DNA from: Ostrinia nubilalis
Lineage: Eukaryota; Arthropoda; Insecta; Lepidoptera; Crambidae
DNA: 64,000 bases
Assembly: GCF_963855985.1 (NCBI RefSeq)
Contig: NC_087093.1
Coordinates: forward strand, 1,557,501-1,621,500
Direction of reading: 5' to 3'
Below the pieces are notes generated by a model that saw nothing but the letters and a program-made list of their open reading frames with translations, did no database searches and was not told where the DNA came from. Positions 10,991-22,700 of the stretch are shown in pieces. How positions within the stretch are numbered: position 1 is the stretch's first letter; every line of letters starts with the position of its first letter. The position numbers and the translations under genes were made by a program.

Positions 10991-11994
10991 TCAGGAGCAG
11001 TTCACTGAATTTACCATGCATTCTTGTATAGTGTATTTTATAATGGGTATACAAAATTGCGTGGTATATTAAGGCTTGGTATTTCTGCTAAAGTAGGTAT
11101 TTCGCGCTGTCAAAATCTGCGCGCGCAATACTTCGCCGAAGACAGCGCGCCAAAGAGCTCTCGCGGCTACACAGTATAGAAATACGCAGTTTAGAAATAC
11201 GCAGTTGGTTAGGTTAGGTTGACTTCCTTCCGTTCAAGCGTCACACTCACAGCACTTTCTAATACAAATCATATCCAAGTGATACAAATTAAAACAACTT
11301 TCAAAATTTTTGGGAATATATTTTAGAATCGAATAAATATAGAATATAACTGCCAAAGTAAACACGGTTCAAAGAGGCGTGGCGTCACCCGACCTTCCGG
11401 AAGTTCCGCGCCGGCTAAAAGAATTTCAAGATTACGTCACCCGACCTATCGGTAGATCCTCGGGAGCTTGAGCGATTGGAAAAACATTTTATGATCAGTT
11501 ATGTTACTCGTAGTAGCGATTATTTAGAGCTTGGATAATAAATTATAGTTGTTGCAATTCACAAAGCTTTGCATGTGGTTAATTACATTAATCAGTACAC
11601 GCATCAATTTTGTTCAGTCTTTTTGTTTATTAATAAATAAAAATATCATACTAAAATTGCATACATATTTGTTTGTATTGCTCTGGGTGTTTTCTTTCCA
11701 TAATTTATGTATAACGTATGTACGGGGCTCTGTATCGAAAATCACTATGAGCAATAAGCATCACACACGATTACCTGGAGTGCATTACCGCAGCAAAAAG
11801 CTTGCCATCTTAAATGAACGGTATAATATCGAGGTTTCGTCAGTACAGTTGCGAACAAAGGTGTTTGTGTAGTGTAGTTGAGTTGAGAGGTCAGATTATT
11901 GAAATAATAAAACGAACATTTTATTTTTTAAATACATTTTAAAAATAATTTACATTACAGATAACAATGAGAGGATGACATTGCAAGGTGGTGC
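10991..11994. other. Intergenic with one unassigned short ORF
   Basis: A 107-codon frame at 11549-11872 (+) ends in a basic segment (MSNKHHTRLPGVHYRSKK). It matches no family I recognise and could equally be chance. The rest holds G+C-rich inverted bits near 11100-11170 and nothing else I can support. Confidence 0.35.
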
Positions 11995-13034
11995 CAGTCC
12001 AGTCTTAAATCCATTGATATATGCTGCATCTGCCATGTTTTTGGCTAAAAGATTCTTCTATCTTGCAGTTTAGACTTTTATTACAGACCTCAGACAGTAT
12101 TTTTGGAAAACTTTTACGCATGGTGGAGGAAGGGACGCTCTAGAGACTCAAGTTTAGAAGGAGTCACATGAACTCCAAGTTTTAAATCCGTTGACATCTG
12201 CTGCATCTGCCATCTTTTTGGCTAGAAGATTCTTCTATCTTGCAGCTTCTAAGCTTTAGCTACAGACCTTAGACAGTATTTTTGAAACATTCTTACGCAT
12301 GGTGGAGGAAGGGACGCTCTAGAGCAGTGGTTCTTAACCGGTGGTCCGCGGACCACTGGTGGTCCCTGGAGGCATTCCAAGTGGTCCACGATGTGCACTT
12401 GCACACATTGGTCAAAACCACTTTTAACTGATTTTTGCAGTCAAAATGGTTTTGACCGATTATGAGGTGGTCCCTGACAAGACAGAAATTTGGTAAAATG
12501 GTCCCTCATGACTTAAAGGTTAAGAACCACTGCTATGGAGACTCAAAACTACAAGGATACACATGAACTCCAGTTTTAAATCCGTTGATATCTGCTGCAT
12601 CTGCCATGTTTTTGGCTATAAGATTCTTCTATCTTACGGCTTAGACCTTTAGCTACAGACCTTAGACAGTATTTTTGCGAAAATTCTTACGCATGGTGGA
12701 GGAAGGGACGCTCTAGACACTCAAGTCTACAAGGAGTCACATCAACTTAAGTTTTAAATCCGTTGACATCTGCTGCATCTGCCATCTTTTTGGTTAGAAG
12801 ATTCTTCCATCTTGCAGCGTAGACCTTTAGCTACAGACCTTAGACAGTATTTTTGTGAAAATTCTTACGCATGGTGGAGGAAGGGACGCTCTAGACACTC
12901 AAGTCTACAAGGAGTCACATGAACTCCAGTTTTAAATCCGTTGACATCTGCTGCATCTGCCATCTTTTTGGCTAGAAGATTCTTCTATCTTGCAGCTTAG
13001 ACCTTTAGCTACAGACCTTAGACAGTATTTTTTA
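11995..13034. repeat. Tandem array, ~178-bp unit, about five copies
   Basis: Units share GGTGGAGGAAGGGACGCTCT, CTGCTGCATCTGCCAT and CTTAGACAGTATTTTTG. The last motif occurs at about 12090, 12269, 12665, 12843 and 13019. Spacing is about 178 bp, except where a 208-bp hAT MITE sits in one unit. The first and last units are partial. There is no conserved frame through the array, so this is minisatellite or satellite-like DNA rather than protein repeats. Confidence 0.8.
12325..12532. mobile_element. hAT MITE inside the tandem array
   Basis: The ends are CAGTGGTTCTTAACCG and its complement GGTTAAGAACCACTG, the classical hAT terminus. Flanking 8-mers are ctctagag (12317-12324) and ctatggag (12533-12540). 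They match at six of eight positions and are explained by one unit of the array (ctctagagactc). The internal part contains further inverted GGTGGTCC blocks. There is no coding capacity. Confidence 0.85.
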
Positions 13035-14221
13035 TTATTTATTTGTGTCAGTGTGCTTTCTAAAGAGTGCAAGACGATTGTATGTAGGTACTATTAAAAT
13101 GTAATTTTAACTCATTGGTTTTGTCCCATATTTGAGGAATGTACTATGTATCATGAGTAGAGTCTTCGTTTAAAAGGATGCGAACGATTTAAATTTCAAT
13201 AGGTAGACAAAATTGATAATTTTTAACTATCAAAAATTTAAGCTTTCTCCAGTAACACTGATATTATTATACTGTGACTCATCAAAGTCATCATTGTCAA
13301 AAATATTGACAAATCGCGAACTGTCACGGCCAAAAAACTGACACGCGTCCGTCCTCCGTAAGCGCCACCGCGCGACTGATTGAGATTGTCCAAGCCGTCA
13401 TGGACGATTTTTTCCACATTTTTTAACATAGTAACTAAATAAGACGCAATATAAAAATTTCATCCGTTAAAAGCCCTCAAGTTATTTCTGAACTTTAGTT
13501 TAGTAAAAGATTTAGAATCTCAAATCGCTTATTTTAAAAATAAAACCATATATAGAAAACGAATAGAGGTAACTTTGGGAATTTATTCTATCGAGTCAAC
13601 TTCATCAAATCGTGTTTCCATCCGTTAATAGCCCTAGAAAATATCCTCAACTATGCCCAATAAAAATCTTAGCCTTTAATTTTACTGTTTAGTACCTCAA
13701 AAATGAAAAATGAAAACCTCATTTTCGCCATTTTCTCTGCTACCCGGCCTTAAACAAGGTAGTGACGTATTTCAGGAGGAGTTTCACTCAGTAATAACCA
13801 AACTAGTCTATGTTACTAACCTACAAAGAGATGATGTATCGAGGCCAGCTGGCACACAACTTGTCACCAGATTGCTAAACTTTACTGCCTTCTGCTGTAA
13901 CTCCGATAGTTGTGTGCGGACGATCCGTCAATGTGACATATTACGCAACTTGTCAGGAGGCATACTTCACAGGGTCAGTATTCTGGGACTAATAGATCAC
14001 TGTTTACAAATTATCTGAAGTGAATGACGACATGGCCTGGTGGTTCATATACAGAAGTAACGCCAATCGATTGCGGATTAAAATTCCGTTGAGGACAAAA
14101 TCATATGATCTGTGATCCACTTTGTATATTATTCTACATAAACTCGCATATTTAGTAAATCATCAAAGAAAATCCTCTAGTCTGTACAAAATAAAGCAAA
14201 ATTCAATATAATGATGTTCTT
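13035..14221. other. Intergenic, nothing recognised
   Basis: A 102-codon frame at 13710-14018 (+) has no recognisable domain. No repeat ends are seen. Confidence 0.45.
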
Positions 14222-14790
14222 CTTCTTCTTTTTATTCGTTTCGCTCTTGGCAGAGCGGTCGTGATCACGTTAGGCCTCAGCCTCGAGTTTAGCGGGCAGC
14301 GGGGCGGGAGCGGCGGCGGCGCGGGAGCGGGGCGGGCAACGCAGACCCGTTCTCGAAACAAGCGGGCAGCTCGCGCGGCGCTTTAGCGGCGAAGTGTTGT
14401 GTTCGGGGTTGTTTTGTCGAGATATTTGTTTTTATTCGCAAACGAAATGTCTGAACAACGGCGACAATTTTATTTCGATTCAAATTTATTCCTAACGCTC
14501 GATTTATTGTGGGCAAAAGAAGGAGTGCGCTGCCCGCTCGTTGCCCGCTCCCGCGCCGCTGTTTTCGAGAACCGGTCTATTTGATTTTACGCATAAGATC
14601 CTGCCGCTCCCGCGCCGCCGCCGCTCCCGCCTCGCTGCCCGCTAAACTCGAGGCTGAGGCCTTAAGGCGTTGTTCACATCGGTTGTAGAGGCGGATACAA
14701 CTCTCCGCACGATCTCCCGCCATCTCTCTCTGTTGGTAAACTGTCTGGTGCAGTCACATACGCCGTCTCCCACAGCCGATTTCACTTGGT
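14222..14790 (-). pseudogene. LINE C-terminal coding fragment split by a MITE
   Basis: With the MITE at 14273-14661 removed, the minus strand reads GDGVCDCTRQFTNRERW, REIVRRVV, then STTDVNNALT and a stop. The RERWREIVRR context is typical of the extreme C-terminus of insect RTE/CR1-type LINE proteins. The frame is intact on both sides of the insertion and the TTA duplication accounts for the junction. No reverse-transcriptase core is present. Confidence 0.5.
14273..14661. mobile_element. Harbinger-like G+C-rich foldback MITE
   Basis: Inverted ends GGCCTCAGCCTCGAGTTTAG continue into GCGGGCAGC. They are flanked by TTA at 14270-14272 and 14662-14664, the target typical of PIF/Harbinger elements. 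The arms are about 70 bp of strikingly G+C-rich sequence (GCGGGAGCGGCGGC repeats) around a more ordinary centre. Frames on both strands inside are arm shadows. Confidence 0.8.
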
Positions 14791-15272
14791 GATAATGATG
14801 TTTCAATACTTAGAGAATAAAAGATCCACATCTAAAGTTTTTTTTTTTTAAAACACTTCGTCACACACATTTTTGTAAATATACTTCGTTCGTTGCGTGC
14901 GAACAGATGTGTGTCTACCTTAATCGTCCGTTTTTGTTGCTTGCAGCGAAAAAACCCGCATTCAAATATTGTTGTGCAACAAACATTCACGATTGATTGC
15001 ATTCGATCTTCCTGTATCTTTGTTTTCCCGGAACAAGCAAAGTTATTTGAACCGTTTTTAATTACATTTCACGGATTTTAAAGATCAATTCATTAACCAA
15101 ACAACGAAGTTGTGTAAATCACACGGGGATTTTAATAAGATTTTTCATTTATGACGTGTATTTCTCAAGTTCTAAGTTGGACTTTTAAAAATGTTCCAAT
15201 GAAAAATTGTCCAGTGAACTTCTCAGTATACTCGTAGATAAAATGAGTCGTAATTCTAGTGCCATTAAGCAA
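14791..15272. other. Intergenic, nothing recognised
   Basis: One 62-codon frame at 14893 has no recognisable features. No repeat structure is seen. Confidence 0.45.
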
Positions 15273-15275
15273 TAA

Positions 15276-15382
15276 CCCCCTTATTAATAAAAGTTGAACT
15301 CTAGCTTAAATTGTCATTTAGTATAGAAATGATATTTTAATCCAAGGTTCATCCTAGGTGCAACTTTTTATTAATAAGGGGG
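15276..15382. mobile_element. 107-bp MITE with TAA target duplication
   Basis: Ends CCCCCTTATTAATAAAAGTT and its near-complement are flanked by TAA at 15273-15275 and 15383-15385. Size, target and ends fit a Harbinger-type MITE. Confidence 0.75.
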
Positions 15383-15385
15383 TAA

Positions 15386-15924
15386 GTTTACAAACAAATC
15401 AACTCCTGGCAAATGTTTATTCAATGACAATTTAAAAGCTACCTGTTTCAAAACATTCTAAATATTATACAAAAACCCAACTCAATTTCCTATCTTGGGA
15501 CCAAAATTCGCTTACGGGGCAACCCTGCGCATCGGCTACTAGAGATTATGATTTACCTATGGACCGACCAGCCTAATTTGGACTCTATAGATCCAGCGTC
15601 TTCTAAATGTTTAATGGCAGGTGTGTGCTTTGGGAGGTCCACGGGAACTGGCCCTTCCAAATCCAGGTGACATTTGGCCGAGTCTCAACCCTGTGAGGGG
15701 TCGCCGTAGATACAGAATGCAAATTTTTGTTTGGTACAAGTTTTGTTAGTCGAATGCAATAAAATGAATTATTGTTTTTAGTTTTATGTGCTTAAAATTT
15801 TAGTAAGAAATGACAGTAACAACATTAACCAATTTCATCAATTAAAATAAAAAACTGCCAATGACCTTGTCGCTATGCAACTTATATTATAGTTAGGTAT
15901 TTTTAGAGCTGATAAAAGTAGACT
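15386..15924. other. Intergenic, nothing recognised
   Basis: No coding or repeat signal that I can name. Confidence 0.45.
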
Positions 15925-16287
15925 AGAGGCCGCCCGCGACTTCGTACGCGTGGATCCCGTTTTACCCCCATCATCTATCTTACGCGGTTTAGAATTTTTC
16001 ATACAAATGTTTTTTCCTGCTAACTCCCGTTTCCGTGGGAATTTTGCAATATCCTGTTTTAACTAAGCTTTAAGTTTACTAAGGTACCTGCATGCGTCTA
16101 ACTTAAGCTGTTTAGATTTTTCATACAAAACGATTTTCCCGTTAATTCCCGTTCCCGTGGGAATTTCGGGAATTCCTTTCTTAGTGCACCGCTACGGTAC
16201 CTAAGCTACGTCCCTTCCAAATTTCAAGTGCCTACGTTTAGCCGTTTAGGCTGTGCGTTGATATGTCAGTCAGTCAGTCAGTCAGAG
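15925..16287 (-). repeat. CTAG-type repeat with internal duplication and (CAGT)n tail
   Basis: Reversed copy of the family at 9403. It begins GAGGCCGCCCGCGACTTCGT and ends in a CAGT microsatellite (16265-16285). An internal block is present twice: TTTTTCATACAAATGTTTTT at about 15986 and TTTTTCATACAAAACGATTT at about 16115, each followed by a TCCCGT..CGTGGGAATTT segment. This copy is therefore a partial tandem dimer. Confidence 0.6.
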
Positions 16288-18168
16288 TACTGACAAGACT
16301 AAAATAGCCATCATATTATTGAAGATAAATGAGGGATTCCCATCTGACATTATACAACTTTTATAAGGTAAGAGTCACACCCAAATAAGAGTGCAATCGC
16401 AAAGTATCTAAATAATGATATTCATGCTAAGTAATTAGTCTACCTACTGACCATAGATATTGATTCTAGAATCGCTTTAAAGAAAGTTTTATTCATAATT
16501 TCAGGCACCAGTCTTTACAATACGGGTATATGATATGCCAGGCCAAAGCACCGATTAGCACACTAGCAAATAATATATCACAGAATGACAAACTATCGTA
16601 TCTTTCCTATGTGCTGTCGTGTGTACCTAATATCTTGTCAAATATTGTCTCAACAACAACAAATTGTAAGCCCATTGTGAAGAAAATAAATATTTTTATT
16701 ATTTATTATATTATTTATGTTTGTACGCTTTGGAGCTCACGGGTCAAAAGTGGCCCGGTCCTTTATAAGGCTTGCGTGGGGATACAGATCCAACACGTAG
16801 AGGCCGTTTTAAGCGCAAAATAATCGACAAAAGTGAAAGTGGTGCACATGCTAGATCTAGTCTCTGACTATATCATGGGATGTAGCCAGAGACCATCCCC
16901 AGCCTGTGCACAGGAGCTATTGCAGTTATTGGAGAACGGACTAGGGTTATGGATGAAGGATGGAGGGACTGGTTTCAAACGCCTTTCGCTCACCACTCGA
17001 CCCCCGACCCCGAGATTCCCAAAAGGCCGAGGGATAGCAAGGGTTCGCTTTACGACCGCACAGTCCCGGCATCATTCATAAGTGAGACACGCTGTTTACA
17101 GTCATTGCGATATCTTAACATTGCTACAACTACATAGGCACACAGCCCTCGTGGGAACTTGCTGTGTCATCAAAATCAAGATATTCTGTCGAGTATGCAA
17201 GGAAGGACGAGACAATGCTCCTAATAAACGGGAGATACAGTGCCAGATATAAACGACTTCTTCATGCTGTTCCGTTACATTACTTTGGCTTTATCAATCA
17301 TAATAGATACAAATCATAATGTAATTTTAATTTAAACTGTTCAGATTTATATTATTAATGCGGAAGTAGCTCCTTCATGCTTTAACAACTACTACAAAAA
17401 AGTGGCTGTAGAGATAGTTTGAAACTGTTTTTAAAAGGGGACAAAACGCACGACACAGTCTTTCAATGGCAGACCGATTTCCACGCAAATGAAGCCTAGC
17501 CTAGGGCACAAACTAGGACCGATATTAGTAATAAGAGAATGTACAATATATAAAATTGTACAACAATAAATTATTTTAAAAGCTAAAACATAGTGTAAAC
17601 AGACAATATTCTTAAAAGGTAGCGACCAAGCTGACCTACATTCTGCGTAAGTATCAAATAATCTCTGTTCAAAGTAACAACAACAAAGCAAATGAAAACA
17701 GGAAAGATAAATCGGCAAAAAAATATCCTCCGCACCGTTTGTTTATTATCTCTTTAACGAAAATGTTTTACCGAGTTATTTGAAATACAAGTATCTCTGC
17801 TAATACGAAGGTACTAATTAAAATGAACATCAAATAATAACACACAGAACAATCCACATAAAGAAACAAGAAGCAGAGAGGCCTATTATTTCAAGACAAA
17901 GCGATAAAGATTACGAAGATTACAGATGCGACACTTGTGTGAATAGTCGAGCCAATTTTACCTACAAAAAAGTTGTCAACTCTAATGCCTGATTGATTAT
18001 TGTGTCATAAGTTAATTACACTCATAATAATAACGTTCAGAATTAAGCCACCACCGTTAAATTAACAACTATTGATTAACTAATGTAATCGTCACTACAT
18101 AGTTTAAAATAAAGTCGCTTTTCGCTCTCTCTCCCTATCTATTAGACAGCAAAAAAAACGACTTTGTT
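16288..18168. other. Intergenic; possible unidentified retroelement debris
   Basis: The interval 16700-17150 is less A+T-rich and has overlapping + frames (16833-17081 and 16949-17137) with residues such as DGWRDWFQTPF. It resembles decayed protein-coding DNA, but I cannot place it in a family. Elsewhere I see nothing. Confidence 0.35.
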
Positions 18169-18169
18169 T

Positions 18170-18300
18170 TATAGACTTTAAAACTACGCAACGGATTTTG
18201 ATGCGGTTTTTTTAATAGGTAAAGTGTATAAAGGGAGGTTTATAATATGTATACTTAGCACCCGTGCGAAGCCGGGGCGGGTCGCTAGTATTTAATATAG
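18170..18300 (+). repeat. CTAG-type repeat 3' part
   Basis: It contains AAACTACGCAACGGATTTTG and ends CCCGTGCGAAGCCGGGGCGG, then GTCGCTAGT, matching the terminal hairpin plus CTAG layout of the family. Confidence 0.55.
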
Positions 18301-18843
18301 GTAAAATAGTACGTAACTATTATCAAAATTACGTAGCTTTTAATTTTAATGACAAATTAAGTAAAGAATCTTCGGGTTTCTAGACTGGCAAACTGGCAAC
18401 CTCCGTCATGTAGGCATAAAACCCGCAGGAAACGTCACATCTACGTCTCATTATTTCATGCCCGGGCATTAGACGGCGATATTGCCCGGGGCAATTTACG
18501 GGCGTCGCGGGGCGTCTTATCTGCGATATTAAAGATTTCATTAAATCATGCCAGGCAATAAAACAGTTTGATGCCGGCCGCGGCTGGGTGGCCGGCCTAA
18601 TGACCGCCACTTGACCCGGTGGCAGTGCCCAGCGGCTGTAATGGCACAACTTGGACAAGAAACAGCGAGCAATAAAACTACACTGCCGGATTACTTTGAG
18701 GAAAAATATTAGAGGGGAATGTAAATATGGACCAAGTTTTGCGAAACAGAATCCATCGCGCTATAGAAATAGTAAACGTGCATTAGTCCGGGGCAATAAT
18801 AGTGGTCATATTTATAGCCAAAAAACACATTTTCACAGATCCA
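18301..18843. other. Intergenic, G+C-rich island without a gene
   Basis: Segment 18450-18640 has runs such as GCCCGGGGCAATTTACGGGC and GCCGGCCGCGGCTGG that stand out from the A+T-rich surroundings. No frame is convincing. A conserved regulatory or ancient repeat origin is possible. Confidence 0.35.
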
Positions 18844-18845
18844 CT

Positions 18846-19055
18846 AATCCTATTAATACTCGTATTATAAATGCGAAATTTTGTGTGGATGCATGGATGT
18901 TTACTGTTACTCTTTCACGCAAAAACTACAGAACGGATTTTCATGAAACTTTACAGTAGGTAATATTGTTTATACCTCAGAATAACATATGGGCTATAAT
19001 TTATAAAGATTTATAGCAAGCATTTCACGCGGGCGAAGCCATGTGCAAAAACTAG
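18846..19055 (+). repeat. CTAG-type interspersed repeat
   Basis: It has the same order as 7375: ATTATAAATGCGAAATTTTG, CTCTTTCACGCAAAAACTAC, GAACGGATTTTCATGAAACT, and an end at CGCGGGCGAAGCC followed by AACTAG. Confidence 0.6.
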
Positions 19056-19193
19056 TTTTTCTTATTGCACTGTGAAATATGACTCGTGAATTTCATGAAA
19101 GGTAGATAAATAAAGTTCATTTCAAATGTTAATATTTTCAGCAAATGTAAAATCCGGAAATCTCTCAAAGAAACCGTATAAAGTTACATATTA

Positions 19194-19312
19194 AGGGTGA
19201 GTTGCACCACCTAACTTCGACCGTAACTTTGACGATAACCGGTGTATTTTGTATGGAGTTTGACAGATTTTTGACGTTTGTCAAAGTTAAAGTAAGATGG
19301 TGCAACCCAACC
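19194..19312. mobile_element. Short MITE with TTA target, copy A
   Basis: Inverted ends contain GAGTTGCACCACCTAACTT and TGGTGCAACCCAACC, flanked by TTA at 19191-19193 and 19313-19315. A second copy in the opposite orientation lies at 27041-27158. It is noncoding and PIF/Harbinger-like by its target. Confidence 0.8.
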
Positions 19313-19315
19313 TTA

Positions 19316-21055
19316 CTGTTTAATGTAAGTAGATTATGTTACTTACAAGCGAGTTACTAGCATTAAGGTTGAAAATCCTCACTTTTCGGTGGCACATTTG
19401 AAATGGTCAAATGTTTAATGATGACCGATGAGCCTGACCCTCAGCTTTATGGAGTACGTAAAACGTGACGTTCCCGCGCAAACGTGCACTCCCATCAATC
19501 TTAATGGTGGAGAGCAAGCATTAATGAGCGGGCATAAACTCAAATTGAAGTTTCAGAATTTCACGATGTGTCAGGGAATACGGGCCGGCACTAGTGATGA
19601 CGTTAGTGACGACATCAATCACAAGATTGTGTCTATTTATTTATTTATCAGTTTCTATCTGGCACAAAAAGCCTTTCTCCCGTAATTCACGATAAAAAAG
19701 GTATGTATGTAGGTTCATTATTTGTATTATGTTATTACTGATTAAATAAACACCTTATTTTCTTTAAACAACAAAAGACATTTTATAACTACGAGTCTAC
19801 CACTAAGTATGCCTTTCGTAGCAGATTCGTAGTCGATCGTAGCTCGTAGTCATAGCTCTACACAACAGGTAACTGCTACAGGTGATAATTAAGCACTTTT
19901 CTTTACTTCTGCTTAGATTTTAAAGACGTTATTGTTAGTGAAACCAAAATTGTTTTTGTTAGGTGATCGTCTCTATTGTTTTTTCAATTCTACATTTTTA
20001 TGGGTTTACTTAGCTAGGTCAGGTAGGTACTTTTGAAGATATTGAAGGTTTTCTAACCGACCCTTTTCAGTTTATATGAGATCAAGTCCGATAACTTTCT
20101 TCGCTACTTCTCGTTCTCAATCCCAGAAACGTACAGATCATAAACTAGCACACAAAAATGAGCACAAGTCACGTCGGGCACTCCGGCATTAATTAATACG
20201 GACATAATCCCGGGGTCCCGGCGGAGTCCCGGGCTCAAGGCGGACTCGAACCCGCTACCGTGTAATAATTATCAATGCGCCCACAGGGAGAGGGGACCTT
20301 GCCCGTGGGCAGGGCTGGCGATGGGATTAAGAAAATTGCTTATTTTATTAACACCTTGTTATTGAACGTATCAGGATTGTTATGAATTATTTTACGCTCA
20401 AATGCTGTCCCTAATGCAAATAATTTGAAAATTGGATACTTTTTTTAATGTCTCAAACACGTCAGTAAAAACACAGAATGTACTTTTTTAAGTTGCCTCA
20501 AGACACTGAGAGATAAATAAGTAGTTAATATTATTCATGATAATTAATGCTAAATCATGTATTTCCTCCGCCATTTTCCACAGTTTGGCACCTCACGTCA
20601 CATCATTTTACCTAAGTCAGCCCTATAGCTTCGGCGCAGTGCCGATCACTGACGTTTGTCAACAAAATGGTGCTTGACTCTTGAGACAGGCTAAATTACA
20701 CCATATTGTTAATGACATTGAGCATACATTTTTTTAAATACCTTCGCGAAGTAAAACTTCTGTACGTAGTACTTATTATTATTCTGTGGCATTATCCCAA
20801 GGGCGTTACAAGGCGGTCGAAAATACATGTAGAGAAAGAGATGAGTGGTAATAGATAGTGAGCCCCGTTTTGAGAAGCTTATGCTTTGCAGATTAAACTT
20901 TTTTATATTACAGGATAACGTAAGTAAGTTAACAAATGAAATACCGCCGTTCTCCACTTTCGTCGGCCGCCGTCTGAAAATCAGCGTCCAGGCATTAGCT
21001 TGTGACACATGCTGAGACGGAGACCTTTTGCTGCCGCAACTCTGCTTTCATTATT
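19316..21055. other. Intergenic, nothing recognised
   Basis: A G+C-rich patch at 20190-20310 resembles the island at 18450-18640 in composition. The frame at 20709-21008 (-) shows no domain. Confidence 0.4.
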
Positions 21056-21182
21056 TCATCTCTAATTATTATTTTTATTTTGAATGTGCATGTTAAATAT
21101 TTAATTATGTAATTTGTTGAACAATGTATGTGACTTTGTGTGCAGCAAATAAATGTTTACTTACCTACTTACATACATACAT
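21056..21182 (+). mobile_element. LINE 3' UTR tail
   Basis: The segment ends GCAGCAAATAAATGTTTACT followed by TACCTACTTACATACATACA. This is an AATAAA-like signal running into short tandem repeats, the usual end of insect LINEs. No coding portion is visible upstream. Confidence 0.45.
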
Positions 21183-22595
21183 TTCCAAAATCTGAAATAA
21201 TCCTGCGTAAAATTGATCGAATTATCATATTTCAGTTCTTTTGTAGACCTCTCCTTATCGAAAATATAGAAAAGAAAGAAAAACAATTTTAATTTACTAT
21301 CAATAACATAATTTTAAAAATAAATCATACACAATGGTACTGAAAATGGTGTCGCAGCATTTCAGTAGATAATGCCACGCCGCTGGTCTTCCGTGACGTG
21401 ACATCCATGACGTTTCTATCCAAGGATCGCCAGCCCTACCGCCGTGAGGTCCCACCTTTTCTATTTGCATTTTATAACCGGACCTTTACAAAGTTCGGAT
21501 TTAATTCGTAAAAGGGTGCCAAACCGGCCACAACGTGCGAATGTGATGTAGCCAGTTATCGCGGGTTCCTCCAAATTTTCACGTATCCTTTTGAATGGAG
21601 CATTTTGAGATGACGTGAGAATTTGATAACTGCTTCGTGATTTGATAACCTTCAATGGGGATATGATTTTGAATTTAAGTAGAATTAAATAAAGTTAACT
21701 TTCTGTCCATACTAATACTACGGCCAAAATTAAATTATTGTTTTTTGTGCCAAGTAATCTAAAGTCGGTTGACGTTCAATTAAGTAACTTGGTAGGTACA
21801 GTATTTTGATGTGATTGAAGTTTCTGTGTATTTTTGTGTTACTTTTAATTATTTTAAACAATACAGTTTCATCATAGATTTAAATAGGTAATTTCGATTT
21901 GAATTAAAATGTGGAATCGAACAAAATGGCTAACCATCGTCCAGCCTGGCATATTTCCCGTCACCATTCCAAAAACATTCGCCAAAACAATTTTCAATTA
22001 ACCTAACAAAACACTGAGGGAATCTGATTAAAATCATACAAAAGACTACTAAATACAGCATCTCTCTTATAACCGATGAACCGACCCAATACGGAGGTAT
22101 TTCCAATTACTCTCAAATCCTCCCGTTTTCCTATTGCGGGAATTTTCCGTCTCGCTCTTCGGGGTATTCGAAGTGGTAGGTTGGAAAGGGAGGCAGTATG
22201 TTTAAAGGTTTGAGGCATCTTATGAGCTCTGGTTAATTTCCATGCGCCTCGAGCGTTGGCGCCTCTTCCATTGATAGTCAAATTGAAGGTAAGTCCAACT
22301 ATTTGTAGATGGCGCTGGATACCGTCTGGGATTGTCCAGAATGTATGGAATATGCCATTGAAAATAGCGCTGCATTTGGTTTTAATGAGGTATTTAAATA
22401 TGAATGAGGATGGTTCAGTGTCGGAAAATGGGTTGTCTTATTATCAATTTTATTGTCAAATTCAAAAATAGTTTAATCAATATTGAGATTTTAGATTGTT
22501 ATATATGTAGGTTAAGATTACCTTGGGACCTAGGTTCTTTAAAGAAACATCTACTATTTGTTATTGAAGTTAATTGTATTCCTTGCTTAAATCAC
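21183..22595. other. Intergenic, nothing recognised
   Basis: Short overlapping frames at 22003-22646 have no recognisable domain and appear to be chance. Confidence 0.4.
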
Positions 22596-22599
22596 CTTT

Positions 22600-22700
22600 A
22601 CATACCTCGTGATGTTTTCTCCCACCAGCGCTTCGAGACAAACTAGCAAAATCCTGAGAAGCGCCGCAAGAACCGCAAGAGCAGACTAAGCAGTCACTAA
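22600..22700 (-). mobile_element. LINE 3' UTR fragment (same family as 10754)
   Basis: It contains CCACCAGCGCTTCGAGACAA and CCTGAGAAGCGCCGCAAGAA, matching the block in 10875-10925. Confidence 0.5.

Noticed and set aside
11205..11222. TTAGG telomeric repeats
   Set aside because: Only two to three imperfect units (GGTTAGGTTAGGTTG); too short for a telomeric tract.
13710..14018. 102-codon + ORF
   Set aside because: No motif, membrane segment or splice context. The length is within chance expectation for a 64-kb window.
9601..16300. CRISPR-like array from repeated CAGT and CTAG-family blocks
   Set aside because: Repeats are dispersed eukaryotic elements with irregular spacing. The CAGT units are microsatellites.
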